Below, in pieces: positions 7,983-16,417 of a stretch of DNA of 64,000 nt. The stretch comes from Paenibacillus oryzisoli (GTDB taxonomy: Bacteria; Bacillota; Bacilli; Paenibacillales; NBRC-103111). The position numbers were made by a program, and so were the translations under genes. How positions within the stretch are numbered: position 1 is the stretch's first letter; every line of letters starts with the position of its first letter. A model generated the notes under the pieces. The model saw only the letters and a list, made by a program, of their open reading frames with translations, searched no databases and was not told the DNA's origin. Location of the stretch: contig NZ_LYPB01000048.1 of the NCBI RefSeq assembly GCF_001653565.1, forward strand, positions 124,001 through 188,000. The letters run 5' to 3'.

Positions 7983-8447
7983 TTAATCGCATGAAGTCGG
8001 CGCTTCTGCCGCGCCTGCTTCAACATTAATCTTATCCGAAATCGTGTCTCTAACTACTGACATGACCAATTGAAGCAGATAGTTAATATCTTCTTGTGTT
8101 TGCTTAAACTCATTAATGATTGGAATGCCATCTAATTCATCCTGAAGAACTTCGATTTCACCCTCAATTTTTTCCACCATTTTCTTATTTTGAAACGTTT
8201 CAAAAGCAACGATCTCTTTTTGCTTCTTCTTAATCGCACTTATCAAACTTTGAATATCAGGATTTGTTGCAATTTGCTTCTCAGCTTTTTGATAGAACTG
8301 AACTTCATTAGAAGTTGTTAGCAAGGCAGCTAGTTCCTTAGCTTTCGCCAGAATATCATCGCGGACGATCATTTCTGTATTCGTAAATTCCTCTACTTTA
8401 AAGGCATGAGGCTGATTATCATCATGTGCATGATCACAATGGGACAT
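7983..8447 (-). CDS. ricA: RicA (YmcA), Y-complex regulator of RNA processing
   Basis: 154 residues of the YlbF/YmcA helical family; the position directly downstream of miaB matches B. subtilis ymcA. With RicF and RicT, RicA forms the Y-complex, which steers RNase Y-dependent mRNA maturation and affects biofilm formation, competence and sporulation. A Cys near the C-terminus (Cys153 in TSCD) matches the position of the RicA ligand for the complex's [4Fe-4S] clusters. The N-terminal HCDHAHDDNQPHAF stretch is His-rich and may add metal binding; this extension is not typical of the family as I know it. TAGGAG lies upstream of the ATG, and the gene follows miaB by 35 bp. rny, the proposed partner enzyme, is in the same window. 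Confidence 0.87.
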   Translation of the reverse strand: MSHCDHAHDDNQPHAFKVEEFTNTEMIVRDDILAKAKELAALLTTSNEVQFYQKAEKQIATNPDIQSLISAIKKKQKEIVAFETFQNKKMVEKIEGEIEVLQDELDGIPIINEFKQTQEDINYLLQLVMSVVRDTISDKINVEAGAAEAPTSCD

Positions 8448-8482
8448 TTATTAACACGCTCCTATTTATCCTGTTCGTAATT

Positions 8483-10069
8483 TTATACAGACAATTGAAG
8501 AGGCTTATGTACAATTTCACCCTTCAAAATCCAAGTTTGTGCATGAGTAACTTTGACATGTACCATTTGGCCAATTAGAGAAGGATCCCCAGTGAAGTGG
8601 ATTAGCTTATTCGTCCGTGTACGGCCAGCTAGCACATCTGTATTGTTCTTGCTTTCGCCTTCTACTAACACTTCGACAGTTTGATCTAGCAAGCGTTCAT
8701 TGCTGTCTTTGCTTAGCTTATTCACTAGCTCATTCAGCCGATATAAACGCTGCTTCTTCACTTCCATTGGAACATTATCTTCCATTTCAGCTGCTGGTGT
8801 ACCTACTCTTGGTGAATAGATGAAAGTAAATGCAAAGTCAAAACCAACTTCCTCATACAGCGTCATTGTATCCTCAAACTGCTCGTCCGTCTCACCAGGA
8901 AAACCAACGATAATATCTGTCGTTAACACGACGTCTGGCATCGTAGCCTTGATTTTACCTGCAAGTTGCAAATAATGATCTCTCGAGTACTTCCGACTCA
9001 TCCGTTTTAAGACATCTGTATTACCAGCTTGTACAGGTAAATGTATGTGCTCAACGAGATTGCCACGTTTCCCTAACACTTCAATCAAACGATCATCGAA
9101 ATCTCGCGGATGTGAAGTTGTAAAACGAATACGTGGAACATCAATCTTACGAATATCGTCCATCAACTCAGCGAACGTGTACGTTATATCTTCAAAGTCT
9201 TTGCCATAGGCATTGACATTCTGTCCAAGTAGCGTAATTTCCTGAAAGCCCTGACGAGCCAAGTCTCTGACTTCTGCCAAAACGTCCTGCGGTCTACGGC
9301 TTCGCTCCTTACCTCTTGTATAGGGAACAATACAGTAGGTACAGAACTTATCGCAACCGTACATAATGTTAACCCAAGCACGGATACCTTCCCGTTTTTT
9401 GGGGAGATTTTCTACGATATCGCCTTCCTTAGACCATACCTCCACAACCATTTCTTTGTTGAAGAAGGCATCTTTCAAAAGGCTTGGCAAGCGATGAATA
9501 TTATGTGTTCCGAAAATCATATCGACAAAGGCATGTTTCTGCATAATGCGATTAACCACGGATTCTTCTTGCGACATACAACCACATACACCAAGAATAA
9601 GTCCTGGCTTCTGCGCCTTCAGCGTCTTCAAATGACCAAGTTCACCAAACACCTTATCTTCGGCATTCTCACGTATCGCACACGTATTCAAGAGAATCAC
9701 ATCAGCGATCTGTTTATCATCCGTGGCCGTATAACCCATTTGCTCGAAAAGACCTCTCATGACTTCGGTATCATGTTCATTCATCTGACAGCCGTAAGTC
9801 GTGATTAAATAAAATTTGTCCTTACCAAACTCCTGCATATCTTCTGGAATCGCAAAATCGTAGTGAACCTGAATGTCCTCTTTCCCACGTTGCTTCTCAT
9901 CCTTGTAGTTAGGTGCGGAATTGATTTGGATATTCCTACCTTTAATTCGATACGTCGTTTTGCCCTCTTCTTGGCTTAACACCTTCGCATCCGAGAAGTC
10001 AAAGTATTTGGAGTAATCCTTAACCTTGTCGGATTTTAAGTCCGATGTATTTTGGTTCTCCTTTGACAT
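8483..10069 (-). CDS. miaB: MiaB, tRNA 2-methylthio-N6-isopentenyladenosine synthase
   Basis: 528 residues, with the long N-terminal extension usual in Firmicutes. It is a radical-SAM methylthiotransferase that converts i6A37 to ms2i6A37 in tRNAs reading UNN codons. The UPF0004 domain holds Cys94, Cys130 and Cys164, ligands of the auxiliary cluster. The radical-SAM motif is Cys239-x3-Cys243-x2-Cys246, and a TRAM RNA-binding domain ends the protein. It is transcribed with ricA. An extended -10 promoter lies upstream at 10130-10138. A second methylthiotransferase (rimO) at 24600 is a paralogue with a different substrate; the long N-terminus and ricA neighbour separate the two. Confidence 0.97.
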   Translation of the reverse strand: MSKENQNTSDLKSDKVKDYSKYFDFSDAKVLSQEEGKTTYRIKGRNIQINSAPNYKDEKQRGKEDIQVHYDFAIPEDMQEFGKDKFYLITTYGCQMNEHDTEVMRGLFEQMGYTATDDKQIADVILLNTCAIRENAEDKVFGELGHLKTLKAQKPGLILGVCGCMSQEESVVNRIMQKHAFVDMIFGTHNIHRLPSLLKDAFFNKEMVVEVWSKEGDIVENLPKKREGIRAWVNIMYGCDKFCTYCIVPYTRGKERSRRPQDVLAEVRDLARQGFQEITLLGQNVNAYGKDFEDITYTFAELMDDIRKIDVPRIRFTTSHPRDFDDRLIEVLGKRGNLVEHIHLPVQAGNTDVLKRMSRKYSRDHYLQLAGKIKATMPDVVLTTDIIVGFPGETDEQFEDTMTLYEEVGFDFAFTFIYSPRVGTPAAEMEDNVPMEVKKQRLYRLNELVNKLSKDSNERLLDQTVEVLVEGESKNNTDVLAGRTRTNKLIHFTGDPSLIGQMVHVKVTHAQTWILKGEIVHKPLQLSV

Positions 10070-10129
10070 GATGAATTCACTTCCCTTTATCTATAAATAT
10101 AGCTCTAACTTGTATTGACCCAATATCAA

Positions 10130-10138
10130 ATTATAGCA
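10130..10138 (-). promoter_or_regulatory. Extended -10 promoter for miaB-ricA
   Basis: TGCTATAAT on the minus strand fits the TGnTATAAT extended -10 consensus, about 60 bp before the miaB start. No convincing -35 is seen. Confidence 0.45.
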
Positions 10139-10186
10139 CAAAAGATACCTGCATATCCATATTGGCTTCCGTTTCTGTATAAAGTG

Positions 10187-10210
10187 AAAAACCTTCTCCA
10201 AAGAGAAGGC
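10187..10210 (-). terminator. Intrinsic terminator of the GGDEF-EAL gene
   Basis: GCCTTCTC-TTTG-GAGAAGG followed by TTTTTC on the minus strand, 8 bp after the stop codon. Confidence 0.88.
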
Positions 10211-10217
10211 TCTGAAA

Positions 10218-12656
10218 TCATTGTTTCCCAAATGAATATTGCTGCATAATGATACCCGTCATCTCTTGAGCAGGCAATGGACGACTGAATAAATATCCTT
10301 GTGCTTCATTGCATTCTTTCAAGAGTAAGAATTGAAGTTGTTCCCTCGTTTCCACTCCTTCTGCGATAACTTTTAAATCTAAATTATGTGCCATTGAAAT
10401 AATCGTATGTACGAGTGCAGCATCTTTCGCATCTTCAAACATGTTTCGTGTGAAAGATTGGTCAATCTTTAAACTATCAATAGGGAACAACTTCAAATAA
10501 TTCAATGATGAATAACCTGTTCCAAAATCGTCAATTGATAAAAAGATACCCATAGCTTTTAATTTATGCATCGTCTCAATGGCATACTTGGAATCTTGAA
10601 TAATACTTTCCGTTAGCTCAAGTTCTAAATACTGATGCTCTAATCCGGAGTCTTCTAAGGCACTATTCACCATTTCAATCAAATTACTCTGCTTAAATTG
10701 TCTAGAAGAAATATTTACAGCGATCCGAAATGGCGAATAACCTTGATTCTGCCACTCTTTATTTTGGCGGCAAGCTTCATTTAGAACCCATTCCCCAATT
10801 GGAATGATTAATCCCGTTTCTTCTGCTAGTGGAATAAAATCAGCTGGTGATATCGGCCCCCACTCGGGGTGCTGCCAACGAATTAAAGCTTCAGCACCAG
10901 TTATCTTACCTGTATTCACATCAATCTGTGGCTGATAAAACACTTTAAATTCATTTCGCTCTAATGCTTTGCGAAGCCCAATTTCCATCTGCATCTTTTT
11001 GGTTACCGCTTCGTTCATCTCCGGTGTATAAAACTGAAAATTATTCTTACCTTGTTCTTTCACACGATACATCGCGGTATCTGCATTTTTGATGAGTGTC
11101 TCTATATCGCTTCCATCCGATGGATAGAGACTAATTCCAATGGAAGGTGTAACGAATAACTCGTGTTCAAGAATGATAAAAGATTGTGAGAAAATACGAA
11201 TAATTTTATTCGCATTTTTTATCATGTCATCCGTAGTTGTATGCGCCCAAAGGATAATAAATTCATCCCCACCTTGGCGGGAAACGGTATCACCTTTACC
11301 AATGCATGCTTCGAATCGTTTTGCTACCTCAATTAATAATTTATCTCCCATCGCATGGCCAAGTGTATCATTAATAAATTTAAAGCGATCCAAATCAATA
11401 AACATGATTCCCATGCTTTGTTGGTTTTCATGCGCTTGGTCTAACGCAAGTTCAAGACGATCATTTAATAGTAACCGATTCGGCAAACCAGTTAATGGAT
11501 CACGATATACCATCCGATTAATTCGTTCCTCTGTCCTTTTTCTTTCAGAGATATCACGAATTATGCAGCTAAAGCACATCCCCTCTTCTTCTTTCCAAAC
11601 AGCAAGTGAGAGTTCCATTGGAAACTCGGTTTGATCTTTACGTACCCCTAGTAATTCATAAGTCATTCCAATCTCATTCGCGTCAACAGTGGACGTGGCG
11701 AGAAATTTCTCCAACCGTTCTTTATGAGAGGCTACAAACCGCTCGGGAAAAATACGATGTAATCTTTCTCCGATTAGTTCCTGTTCCTCATAGCCAAATA
11801 TGAGTTGTGCACCTTTATTCCAAGAGATGATCGTCCTATTATGATCAGTTAGGATAATTGCATCATGAGCCGATTCTACAACAGAGCGAAATCTTTTCTC
11901 CGACATCATCATCTGTGATTCAAATCGTTTATCAATGAATGTACTAATAAACGCTAGGCCCAGAATGAATAAAATACCAAAACCTATCAAATACGCTAAC
12001 AGTTTCGAGTCAAATGTAAGGTCTGCTGCGATGTGTGAATGATCATGCTTGAAAGTTGCTGCTGCCATACCTGTATAGTGCATACCACTTATTGCTATGC
12101 CCATGACCATCGAGCTTCCTAGCTTTCGCAACATTATGCGTGGAGAGCTTGCATTTTGTTTAACCGAAAATAACAACAGTAGTGCAACTAATGAGACAAC
12201 ATAGGCAATAATTGCAGAAAGCGCCCATAGATAAGGATTATATTCAATAGTTGCTCCCATCACCATCGCTTCCATGCCAATGTAATGCATCGATACGACC
12301 CCAGTAGCAATAAAAGTAGCTCCAATAAAAACATGGGGCTTACGCATAACCGGCCTACTGATGATATATAATGCCAACCAAGACGCAAGCAACGCTGGAA
12401 CTATGGAATAAATGACCGTAGATAATTGGTATGTGACCGTTATTGGTAAATGGAACGCTAGCATTGCTACAAAATGCATGGACCAAATGCCCATTCCCAT
12501 TGCAAAGGCACCACCAGCTAACCAGGCTTGCCTTGCTGAACTTTTGGCTTTATGGATTCTTATTCCGAGATCCAAAGCAGCAAAGGAAGCAATGATAGCA
12601 ATTAAAATTGAAAAAATAACAAAGGGAATGTGATACGTGCTTGAGATCGTTTCCAC
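10218..12656 (-). CDS. MHYT-PAS-GGDEF-EAL cyclic-di-GMP cyclase/phosphodiesterase
   Basis: 812 residues from a GTG start with AGGAGA upstream. The N-terminus (1-240) is a seven-helix MHYT sensor with three repeats (MHFVAM near 60, MHYIGM near 123, MHYTGM near 192), a domain proposed to sense diatomic gases through metal. A PAS domain follows (about 255-370). The GGDEF motif is intact at 462-466; the upstream inhibitory RxxD site is absent (GKGD at 453-456). The EAL domain keeps E589-A590-L591 and the later catalytic DDFGTG, KIDQSF and EGVET motifs. Both synthesis and breakdown of cyclic-di-GMP are therefore possible. The gene is monocistronic, with its own terminator and a promoter region containing nested inverted repeats. 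Which activity dominates cannot be told from sequence. Confidence 0.95.
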   Translation of the reverse strand: METISSTYHIPFVIFSILIAIIASFAALDLGIRIHKAKSSARQAWLAGGAFAMGMGIWSMHFVAMLAFHLPITVTYQLSTVIYSIVPALLASWLALYIISRPVMRKPHVFIGATFIATGVVSMHYIGMEAMVMGATIEYNPYLWALSAIIAYVVSLVALLLLFSVKQNASSPRIMLRKLGSSMVMGIAISGMHYTGMAAATFKHDHSHIAADLTFDSKLLAYLIGFGILFILGLAFISTFIDKRFESQMMMSEKRFRSVVESAHDAIILTDHNRTIISWNKGAQLIFGYEEQELIGERLHRIFPERFVASHKERLEKFLATSTVDANEIGMTYELLGVRKDQTEFPMELSLAVWKEEEGMCFSCIIRDISERKRTEERINRMVYRDPLTGLPNRLLLNDRLELALDQAHENQQSMGIMFIDLDRFKFINDTLGHAMGDKLLIEVAKRFEACIGKGDTVSRQGGDEFIILWAHTTTDDMIKNANKIIRIFSQSFIILEHELFVTPSIGISLYPSDGSDIETLIKNADTAMYRVKEQGKNNFQFYTPEMNEAVTKKMQMEIGLRKALERNEFKVFYQPQIDVNTGKITGAEALIRWQHPEWGPISPADFIPLAEETGLIIPIGEWVLNEACRQNKEWQNQGYSPFRIAVNISSRQFKQSNLIEMVNSALEDSGLEHQYLELELTESIIQDSKYAIETMHKLKAMGIFLSIDDFGTGYSSLNYLKLFPIDSLKIDQSFTRNMFEDAKDAALVHTIISMAHNLDLKVIAEGVETREQLQFLLLKECNEAQGYLFSRPLPAQEMTGIIMQQYSFGKQ

Positions 12657-12724
12657 AGTGATGTCTCCTAACTTAAGGCAATGATTATGATATCGACAGG
12701 AGCCATTGAATCAGATCGATAAGC

Positions 12725-12779
12725 CTAAGTAAACTTTTATATGAATCTATTAGAATTCATTTTACCATGATTTACTTAG
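12725..12779. repeat. Nested inverted repeats upstream of the GGDEF-EAL gene
   Basis: An outer perfect 9-bp pair, CTAAGTAAA (12725-12733) and TTTACTTAG (12771-12779), encloses an inner pair ATGAAT (12741-12746) and ATTCAT (12755-12760). A TAAAAT -10-like box on the minus strand (around 12762-12767) sits between the inner and outer arms. It may be an operator or leader hairpin for the cyclic-di-GMP gene. Confidence 0.5.
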
Positions 12780-12859
12780 AGCCTCTATATGTTTACGTCG
12801 AATATTCTCGAAAAATGTATTTTTTTACATCTCAACGTAATTCCATGTAAAAAATGCGC

Positions 12860-12895
12860 AAAAAAGCATCCTTTACACATCATTGTAAAGGATGC
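12860..12895 (-). terminator. Intrinsic terminator of pduL
   Basis: GCATCCTTTACAATG pairs with TGTAAAGGATGC and is followed by TTTTTT on the minus strand, about 45 bp after the pduL stop. Confidence 0.88.
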
Positions 12896-12939
12896 TCCAT
12901 ATTTCAATTTAACCTAATTAATAATTAGTGCCATTAACT

Positions 12940-13509
12940 TTACAGTAAGAGCTCCGCTTTATCACCGGTTTTTACACCCGCTGCATTGCCTTCGTCTGTA
13001 TCGATATGCATGTCCAACGCGAATTGGTCTGATACTCGGGCAATTACATTCTCAAATACTAAAGGCCTCTCTCCTCGCATATGAACGCGTAGAAGTTGCT
13101 TATCTTGAATTCCCCATTCCTTCGCATCTGAGGTATGAAAGTGAATATGCCTTGCCGCGACTATAACTCCTTGCTCCAATGTAATTTCCCCTTGCGGGCC
13201 AATAACACGCAATCCAGGAGTCCCCTCAATGTGACCTGACTCCCGTACTGGTGGATGTATGCCTAACGCGAAAGCATCTGTGCGTGAAACCTCAATTTGC
13301 GTTTGCGGACGAATTGGACCAAGAATCCGAACCTTATCGAATTGTCCTTTCGGCCCTACTACTGCTACCGTTTCTTGCGCAGCGAATTGACCTGGCTGCG
13401 ATAGATCCTTGAAGTTAGATAACTCATATCCTTCTCCGAATAGTGCGAATACATCTTTTTGTGAAAGATGGATATGTCTTGCTGAAACACCAATTGGAAT
13501 CATGGGCAT
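12940..13509 (-). CDS. pduL: PduL-type phosphate [15 protein letters not shown]
   Basis: 189 residues with the ATG at 13509. A longer frame with a GTG start is possible, but that start lies inside the korB terminator hairpin. GAGAGG lies 12 nt before 13509, and the N-terminus then matches PduL proteins (PIGVSARHIHLS). Zinc-site histidines are visible in both repeats: HIH at 12-14, HIHFH at 121-125 and His168 in DMHIDTDEGNAAG. The family interconverts acyl-CoA and acyl-phosphate (propanoyl or acetyl). No microcompartment shell genes or encapsulation tail are present, so it is a free cytosolic enzyme. It lies directly downstream of korAB and could draw energy from acyl-CoA made by oxidoreductases; that link is inference. 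Confidence 0.9.
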   Translation of the reverse strand: MPMIPIGVSARHIHLSQKDVFALFGEGYELSNFKDLSQPGQFAAQETVAVVGPKGQFDKVRILGPIRPQTQIEVSRTDAFALGIHPPVRESGHIEGTPGLRVIGPQGEITLEQGVIVAARHIHFHTSDAKEWGIQDKQLLRVHMRGERPLVFENVIARVSDQFALDMHIDTDEGNAAGVKTGDKAELLL

Positions 13510-13559
13510 GTTCGTTCGCATCCTCTCATTTAAATCATACTTGTCAGTATTACCGCTCA

Positions 13560-13596
13560 GCAAAAAAGGCATACGGATATTCACCGTATGCCTTTT
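13560..13596 (-). terminator. Intrinsic terminator of korAB
   Basis: GGCATACGG-TGAATAT-CCGTATGCC followed by TTTTTT on the minus strand, just after the korB stop. The stem is flanked by A-runs on the other side, so it could also work in reverse. Confidence 0.88.
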
Positions 13597-13606
13597 TAAT
13601 AAATCA

Positions 13607-14473
13607 TTATTTGAACTCAGTAAGTAGTTTGCTGAAGTCAGCTTCGGAAAGTTTAAGATCTTGTTTCGTTAGACCTTCTTTAGCAAAGTTAGGGATGGAA
13701 TCTTCATAGCTCTTTTTGTCTTTGTTTTGGTAGATGATACCCGTTAGCATGGAATTAGTTTCCATGATTTTCGTCATCGCCATCACACGGTTCGTGTAAT
13801 CGTAGTCTGGAATTTCATCCAAATCAACGATATTCTCTTTGAACCAGTCATATGTGTTTACTTTGTTGAAAGTTACACATGGGCTGAATACGTTAATTAA
13901 GGAGAAACCTTTATGATTCAAACCAGCTTCAATAACAGCTGTTAACTGTTTCAAGTTACTGGAGAATGATTGTGCTACGAAAGAAGCACCTGCAGCCATT
14001 GCAATTTCAAGTGGTGAAATTGCCGTTTCAATTGTACCAGATGGTACACTTTTCGTTTTGAACCCTTCAGCACTACGTGGAGATGCTTGACCTTTTGTCA
14101 AACCGTAGATTTGGTTGTCCATTACGATATAAGTCACATCAATGTTGCGGCGAATAGCATGAACAGTATGCCCCATACCAATTGCAAAGCCATCTCCGTC
14201 TCCACCAGATGCGATAACTGTCAAATCGCGGTTAGCCATTTTCACGCCTTGTGCGATTGGCAAAGATCTACCATGAATACCGTGGAATCCGTATGCATTG
14301 ATGTAACCAGAAATACGTCCAGAACATCCGATACCTGAAACGATAGCTAGGTTTTCTGGCTCCAAACCAACGTTAGCTGAAGCACGTTGAATCGCTGCTT
14401 GTACGGAGAAATCTCCGCATCCTGGACACCAGTTAGGCTTTACATTGTTACGAAAGTCTTTTAATGTTGCCAT
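13607..14473 (-). CDS. korB: 2-oxoacid:ferredoxin oxidoreductase beta subunit (KorB)
   Basis: 288 residues. TPP-binding beta subunit with GDGDGF at 91-96 and cluster-ligand Cys16 and Cys19 (WCPGCGDF) and Cys50. Length, the WCPGCGDFS start and pairing with a gamma-alpha fused partner match 2-oxoglutarate:ferredoxin oxidoreductase of Bacillus/Paenibacillus type. The complex decarboxylates 2-oxoglutarate (or a similar 2-oxoacid) to the acyl-CoA and reduces ferredoxin. Its start overlaps the end of korA by 13 bp, so the pair is translationally coupled. No separate ferredoxin domain is encoded nearby, so an external ferredoxin must accept the electrons. Confidence 0.95.
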   Translation of the reverse strand: MATLKDFRNNVKPNWCPGCGDFSVQAAIQRASANVGLEPENLAIVSGIGCSGRISGYINAYGFHGIHGRSLPIAQGVKMANRDLTVIASGGDGDGFAIGMGHTVHAIRRNIDVTYIVMDNQIYGLTKGQASPRSAEGFKTKSVPSGTIETAISPLEIAMAAGASFVAQSFSSNLKQLTAVIEAGLNHKGFSLINVFSPCVTFNKVNTYDWFKENIVDLDEIPDYDYTNRVMAMTKIMETNSMLTGIIYQNKDKKSYEDSIPNFAKEGLTKQDLKLSEADFSKLLTEFK

Positions 14474-16209
14474 GCTAAAGTCAACTCCTTACATTTTTGT
14501 TCGATTTCTGCTGGTAAGAATGGGTTGCCGTTATATTTAAGTACATTTTTGATTTTATCTGCATGACCAACATGCAATTTAATTTGATCAGCTAATTGAC
14601 CTGTCGCATTGTTTTCAACTATGATAACTTGTTTCGCTTTCTCAACAAGCGGGCGAAGTTGGTCAGCTGGGAACGGATGAATCAAGCGCACAGTGGCGTG
14701 GTTGGTTTTGATACCTTCCAATTCAACACGGCTTCTTGCTTCGTCAATTGTTCCACCTGTGGAACCCATACCAATAATAAGAAGATCTGGATTCTCGTGA
14801 GGTGCATCAAATTTGATCGCATCTGTAACTTGAATATGTTTCAACTTCTCAAGACGTTTATCCATCATACGTTGGCGATTCTCAGTGCTTTCGGATGGAC
14901 GACCTGTTTGATCATGCTCGACACCTGTAACATGGTGAATACCGTGCTTAACACCAGGGATTACACGAGGAGAAACACCTTTCTCCGTGAACTCATAACG
15001 CTTGAACAATTGATTAGGCTCTTGTTCAGGTGCTTCAGTTACAAGTGCACCGCGATCAATCACGATACGGTTATAATCCAGCATTTCTGCGGATTGTTTA
15101 CCTAGGGAAAGCTGAAGATCTGTCATTAGAATAACAGGTACTTGGTATTGCTCAGCAAGGTTGAAAGCTTCAATCGTATCATAGAAACATTCTTCAATTG
15201 TACTTGGGGACAATACGATTTTTGGAATTTCACCGTGTGTTCCGTATACCATAGCGTTTAGATCTGATTGCTCTTGTTTAGTAGGAAGTCCTGTACTTGG
15301 ACCACCACGTTGCGTATCAACTATTACTACTGGAGTTTCGGTCATTCCTGCAAGACCAATAGCTTCCATCATAAGAGACAAACCAGGACCTGCTGAAGCT
15401 GTAAGCGCACGAGCACCTGCGTAGTTAGCGCCGATAGCCATTGTGCACGCTGCAATTTCATCTTCCGTTTGGATAACCGTTCCACCCAATTTAGGAAGTA
15501 CTTTTTGCAAATACTCCATAACTTCGGAAGCTGGTGTAATTGGATAAGCCGGCATGAATCGGCAACCTGCTGCGACAGCACCGAGTGCGATTGCATCATT
15601 TCCGATCATGAACAATTTTTGTTGTCCATCAGCAGGCTCAAGTTGGAAATCAGCGATAGGTCCGCCAGCTAGTTCAAGCACAGATTCTGCACCTTTGCGA
15701 ACTGCTTCAATATTCTTCTCAACGACTGCCGCGCCCTTGCGGCCAAATTCTTCTTCAACAGCTTTATTAAACACGTCAATCGGCAAGCCAAGTAGAGCCC
15801 ATGAAGCGCCTGACGCGGCCATGTTCTTAAATAGGGAAGTTCCTAATTCCTCTGCAATTGCAGTAATGGGTACCGGGAACAATCTAGCTTTAATTCCTTC
15901 TGGTAAAACAGGGTTAAATTTAGCGTCCGCAACGATTACACCATTGTCGCGAAGTTCGTGTGCGTTGAAATCGATACTTTCTTGATCGAAAGCAACTAGA
16001 ATATCCAAGTCGTCTGAAATTGCGCGAATCGGTTTGGTGCTGATGCGGATCTTGTTATTCGTATGTCCCCCCTTAATCCGTGAAGAGAAATGACGGTACC
16101 CATACAAATAGTAACCGAGACGGTTCAATGCAGTAGAGAAAATGCGGTCTGTACTTTCGACCCCTTCACCCTGCTGACCTCCGATTTTCCAAGATAACTG
16201 ACTAATCAC
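14461..16209 (-). CDS. korA: 2-oxoacid:ferredoxin oxidoreductase gamma-alpha subunit (KorA)
   Basis: 582 residues from a GTG at 16209, chosen because AAGGAG lies 10 nt upstream and the next residues (SQLSWKIGGQQGEG) match the family start. An upstream in-frame ATG would add 34 residues of hydrophobic, poorly conserved sequence. Residues 1-180 are the gamma domain (GGQQGEGVES; RIKGGHTNN) and about 195-582 the alpha domain (AYPITPASEVMEYL). It works with KorB on 2-oxoglutarate or a related 2-oxoacid in the cytoplasm. The operon is korA-korB with its own promoter and terminator. In B. subtilis the spoVS-miaB interval holds tdh-kbl instead. Confidence 0.95.
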   Translation of the reverse strand: MISQLSWKIGGQQGEGVESTDRIFSTALNRLGYYLYGYRHFSSRIKGGHTNNKIRISTKPIRAISDDLDILVAFDQESIDFNAHELRDNGVIVADAKFNPVLPEGIKARLFPVPITAIAEELGTSLFKNMAASGASWALLGLPIDVFNKAVEEEFGRKGAAVVEKNIEAVRKGAESVLELAGGPIADFQLEPADGQQKLFMIGNDAIALGAVAAGCRFMPAYPITPASEVMEYLQKVLPKLGGTVIQTEDEIAACTMAIGANYAGARALTASAGPGLSLMMEAIGLAGMTETPVVIVDTQRGGPSTGLPTKQEQSDLNAMVYGTHGEIPKIVLSPSTIEECFYDTIEAFNLAEQYQVPVILMTDLQLSLGKQSAEMLDYNRIVIDRGALVTEAPEQEPNQLFKRYEFTEKGVSPRVIPGVKHGIHHVTGVEHDQTGRPSESTENRQRMMDKRLEKLKHIQVTDAIKFDAPHENPDLLIIGMGSTGGTIDEARSRVELEGIKTNHATVRLIHPFPADQLRPLVEKAKQVIIVENNATGQLADQIKLHVGHADKIKNVLKYNGNPFLPAEIEQKCKELTLAWQH

Positions 16210-16315
16210 CGTACGTCCACTCCTTTTAATTGTAGCTGCGTGAAGAAAATTTGATAAGCTGATTGTAAAGTAAAATAAGATTTTCAATAAAAAAATTCTT
16301 TCACTTGTCATCCAA

Positions 16316-16344
16316 ATTCTATGCCTTTACAGAGTAAATTGCAA
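16316..16344 (-). promoter_or_regulatory. Sigma-A-type promoter for korAB
   Basis: On the minus strand TTGCAA (16344-16339) and TAGAAT (16321-16316) are separated by exactly 17 bp. This gives a leader of about 100 nt before the korA GTG. Confidence 0.6.
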
Positions 16345-16417
16345 GGGGTTTAACCGTTTCTAACAGATAGAGTTTTTAGATTGTATCCATATCAATATTA
16401 GATCGATTCTCACTTAT

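Noticed and set aside
11140..11634. 164-codon plus-strand frame opposite the GGDEF-EAL gene
   Set aside because: Antisense shadow of a well-supported gene, without a ribosome-binding site.
14596..15105. 169-codon plus-strand frame opposite korA
   Set aside because: Shadow of korA with biased composition and no family resemblance.
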